NCBI GenBank assembly: GCA_032718475.1
Contig: JAUCBJ010004792.1
Coordinates: forward strand, 1 to 63,167
Source of the DNA: Nemertoderma westbladi
Taxonomy: Eukaryota > Xenacoelomorpha > Nemertodermatida > Nemertodermatidae
Length of the DNA stretch: 63,167 nt
Reading direction: 5' to 3'
Part shown: positions 60,244 through 63,167 of the stretch, piece by piece
How the letters are laid out: every line of letters starts with the position of its first letter
Position numbering within the stretch: the stretch's first letter is position 1
The notes under the pieces: generated by a model
The model's database searches: none
The model's input: the letters and a program-made list of their open reading frames with translations, nothing else
Told to the model about the DNA's origin: nothing
Translations under genes and position numbers: made by a program

Positions 60244-61237
60244 ATATGTATTTGTACAGTACCGTAACTTGCTGACTTGTACCTGTCTGCCTGTGTACCG
60301 GTGACTAACAGACTAAAATATATAAACCGGTTTACGTGCTGACATGTACTTTTAATATCGTTTTCTTTTTTTCTTTTTTAATTATCAGATTATGGCACGT
60401 ATTGTACCAACGTACTATCAGACTATGTAGGGTAAAACGAACTTAGATCCTGCAAGGCCTGACTTTGATGAACGTAGATCTTTCCTTACTTAGGTCTTAG
60501 GTCGTCCTATGTATCCGAACGTAGATCCTATCTGGGTGAACTTAGATCCTAACTAGGTGAACTTAGATCCTAACTAGGTCAACTTATATCCCACTTTATG
60601 CTATTAAAAAAAAGCCTTTGGCATTTTGGTATGGTAATCATCATGCTAATCGCGAAGCGAACTTAGACTGTTAGATCCCACGTGTGTGTAGCCTACTGTG
60701 CGCTTAAAACAGTCAGGGAGATCATCAAATTTGAGAATACCTCAAATTTCAAATTATAGACCCAATTTTGGAAATACCTCAAATTTAATACAAGGTTAGG
60801 TTAATTCTCTAAATTTGAGTTTTACCCCAAATTTGAATTTCATAGCAGCATAGTCAGATACAGACAGAAGTCATAGTTGGCTTAGTTCAGTAGTTGTTAG
60901 CTTGTTACTGTATTGCAGAGGTAAAAAATAAACTGATGTAGGCCTAGTGCAGTAGTGTCTGAGTGTTGTGAAATATAATATTTAAAACATATTCAGTATT
61001 AGTTTAAAAAGGCTTATACTTAAAAAGGCTACTGGTAGGGGTGCAGTGGGGTGGTATGATCAGATGGTAGACATATAAAACGAAGTACAGAAGTACAGAG
61101 CTTAAAGAACTTAGGCCTATATTTTTATATTGTTACTTTTTTGCTTGAATGTGCCCTAAAATCGGGAGAAAAAGTAGTAGGCCTACTTTTTTTCCCTACT
61201 GGTAGGGAAAAAGTTGTCCCCATAATATCTGAATTAG
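60244..61237. other. non-coding; degenerate GAACTTAGATCC repeats
   Basis: 60430-60600 holds about six imperfect copies of GAACTTAGATCCTA-like units 20-30 bases apart. 60735-60840 holds several CTCAAATTT words in both orientations. No gene seen. Confidence 0.5.
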
Positions 61238-61436
61238 GGCTCAACAGAAGCTTCGGCTTCGGTTCGGTTCGGGCCGAAGTTTGGCAATTTCGGTTCGGTT
61301 CGGCTTCTGCAATTGATACTGCAGAAGCCAGGAGCAAACTTTGCTAATTATTCCAAGTATTACATTGACTGATTGAGCTAAGACCAGAAGACAGTAAGAC
61401 TAATCAATCTGTCCATCGTTGTACTAATTAATTTTG
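61238..61436 (+). repeat. dispersed hairpin-rich repeat, copy 2 (left part)
   Basis: Matches 48319-48509. It is interrupted at TTAATTTTG by the Foldback-like element and resumes at 62920. Confidence 0.8.
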
Positions 61437-62919
61437 GGGTGCAAACGTTAAGCAGACACTGGTGCAGAGCAGACAGTAGGTACAGACAGTGGTGCAGACA
61501 GTGGTGCAGACAGTGATGCAGACAGTGGTGCAGACACCTGGTGCAACAGTGGTGCAGTCGTGCAGCCACTGGTGCAGACAGTGGTGCAGACAGTTGTGCA
61601 GGCTTTGATACAGACAGTGGTACAGACAGTGGTGCAGACAGTGGTGCAGACACTGGTGCAGACAGTGTTGCAGACAGTGGTGCAGACACCTGGTGCAGAC
61701 ACTGGTGCAGACACTGGTGCAGACAGTGGTGTAGACAGTGGTGCAGACACTGGTGCAGGCAGTGGTGCAGACACTGGTCAGACAGTGGTGCAGCAGTGGT
61801 GCAGACAGTGGTGCAGCCAGTGGTGCAGACAGTGGTGCAGATACTGGTGCAGACACTGGTGCAGACAGTAAAGGCTGAAAGGGGCGAGCAGGTTAGTAAA
61901 GGAGCAGTTTAGTAAAGGAGCAGGTTTCAGAGGAGTATTGGGGGAACCAAAACAATAAACGTTATTGTTTTGGAGGCTAAGAATACCCAAGGGCCAAGAA
62001 TACTCGCAGGCTAAGAATACTCGCGGACTAACAATTCCTGAGACCTTACTGTAGTTAGTCTGCACTGTCTGCACCACTGTCTGACTGTCTGCACCAGTGT
62101 CTGCACCACTGTCTGCACCAGTGTCTGCACCACTTTCTGCACCAGTCTGCACCACTGTCTGCATCACTGTCTGCACCACTGTCTGCACCAGTGTCTGCAC
62201 CACTGTCTGCACCAGTGTCTGCACCACTTTCTGCACCAGTCTGCACCACTGTCTGCACCAGTGTCTGCCGCACCACTGTCTGCACCACTGTCTGCACCAG
62301 TGTCTGCCGCACCACTGTCTGCACCACTGTCTGCACCACTGTCTGCACCAGTGTCTGAACCACTGTCTGCACGCTGCACCACTGTCTGACTGTCTGCATC
62401 ACTGTCTGCACCACTGTCTGCTGTCTGCACCACTGTCTCCACCACTGTCTGCACCAGTGTCTGCACCAGTGCCTGCACCACTGTCTGCACGCTGCACCAC
62501 TGTCTGCACCACAGTCTGCACCACTGTCCGCACCAGGTGTCTGCACCACTGTCTGCACTGCACCCAGTGCCGGATTAACCTTAAGGCATATAAGGCACGT
62601 GCCTTAGGGCCAGCCGAAAATCCGGGCCATTTTTTTTTTGCAAGTCATTCCTGTAAAAAAAGTATTTTTATCTGAAAAGTCCGGAAACAGAGCAAGAAAG
62701 TGCATCTTTCGACTACTTTCTATCCCTAAATTTGTGATAGAAAGTGCAAAATTCTAGCTCAGTCGACCGTCAGGTGCTGTGTTATTAGTTCGAGACCTGA
62801 TGGCGGGGAAATAATAAAACATGGGCAGTAAAACTTTAAAGTGCTAATTATGAACAATGGAGAATTTAATTTTATCTATTTGTGCAGTCTGCACCACTGT
62901 CTGCTTAACGTTTACACCC
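61437..62919. mobile_element. Foldback-like element built of 12-bp repeats, 9-bp TSD
   Basis: Starts GGGTGCAAACGTTAAGCAGA and ends with the inverse of GGGTGTAAACGTTAAGCAGA. It is flanked by TTAATTTTG at 61428-61436 and 62920-62928. The left arm (about 61455-61870) is tandem GTGGTGCAGACA; the right arm (about 62065-62575 and 62885-62905) is the inverse, CTGCACCACTGT. Between them is a 190-base unique middle. A non-repeat segment, 62576-62880, splits the right arm. Nine-base duplications and tandem-repeat TIRs are features of Drosophila Foldback and Mutator-like elements. ORFs made of repeating MSAPLSAPV or ADSGADTG are artefacts. Confidence 0.88.
62576..62880 (+). mobile_element. possible SINE inside the Foldback-like element
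   Basis: It begins near CAGTGCCGGATTAACC and has box A-like TAGCTCAGTCGA (62755-62766) and box B-like AGTTCGAGACC (62787-62797). The spacing is short for a tRNA head and I see no target duplication. Confidence 0.4.
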
Positions 62920-62928
62920 TTAATTTTG

Positions 62929-63167
62929 GACTGAACTTCCATTTAAATGGCATTATTTTTTTAATTGTTTTCAGTTTACTTGGGTAGTTTTCAAAATTAG
63001 CTTAATTATACAGTAGTTTAGGTTAGGCTAAATAGGCCTATTGCCATTTTACTTTGTAGTACCTATTTTTTAATTAATCATAACTTTGATACATAATACC
63101 AAATACAGAAATATACCTACTACCTCATACTGTCATAAATAGTACTACCTGTACTTTTAGTGAGGTT
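62929..63167. other. right edge, no gene seen
   Basis: The first 12 bases complete the dispersed repeat; the rest is AT-rich and unremarkable. Confidence 0.5.

Noticed and set aside
61378-62675. Long ORFs of MSAPLSAPV, Cys-Thr-Thr or ADSGADTG repeats
   Set aside because: A 12-bp tandem repeat is open in all frames of both strands; it belongs to the Foldback-like element.

Overview
This is animal nuclear DNA: one spliced host gene sits in a landscape dominated by transposable elements (TEs) and tandem repeats. The tandem ShKT (six-cysteine) exons, the mix of TEs (BEL/Pao, gypsy, R2-superclade and RTE/CR1-like LINEs, piggyBac, several other DNA transposons) and the frequent AGGCCTA-type words suggest a marine invertebrate, perhaps an echinoderm or other ambulacrarian. 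The taxon is an inference. I see no bacterial operons, rRNA or CRISPR array.

Layout. 1-2480 (minus): decayed BEL/Pao gag and the start of its protease. 3827-4957 (plus): broken SAP-Ulp1 cysteine protease. It directly abuts a decayed restriction-like-endonuclease (REL) fragment (about 4966-5985), which a tRNA-derived SINE interrupts with a 15-bp target duplication. 6501-31341 (plus): the host gene, with TATA box, signal-peptide exon, a CUB domain split over two exons and eight ShKT domains in seven exons. Ten exons add up to exactly 496 codons including the stop. Intron 1 holds about 8 kb of a 41-bp minisatellite. Intron 2 holds a decayed transposase gene. Intron 3 holds two LINEs in opposite orientations.

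31794-36725: a nested DNA transposon with about 465-bp terminal inverted repeats (TIRs) and a 7-bp direct repeat at its ends. Inside are a palindrome built from two inverted tRNA-SINE copies around a 22-bp satellite, and a piggyBac-type element bounded by TTAA. 37391-38597: a LINE tail joined to the amino-terminal part of a piggyBac transposase gene.

39382-56176: a 49-bp minisatellite, then a 33-bp minisatellite interrupted by a 5'-truncated REL LINE (11-bp target duplication) and by an LTR-less gypsy gag-pol. The gypsy is split inside pol by a 7.65-kb DNA transposon. Its boundaries are exact because excising it with one copy of AAG restores the gypsy reading frame. It carries about 255-bp TIRs and a spliced minus-strand gene with N-terminal Cys/His clusters and a candidate DDE-type core, which I cannot place in a named superfamily.

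59176-60243: a non-autonomous TIR element. 61437-62919: a Foldback-like element made of 12-bp repeats in opposite orientations, with a 9-bp duplication. A related repeat at 48319-48530 preserves the empty site.

The host gene probably encodes a secreted, cysteine-rich extracellular protein. Everything else looks like selfish or repetitive DNA, almost all broken by stops, frameshifts or altered catalytic residues.
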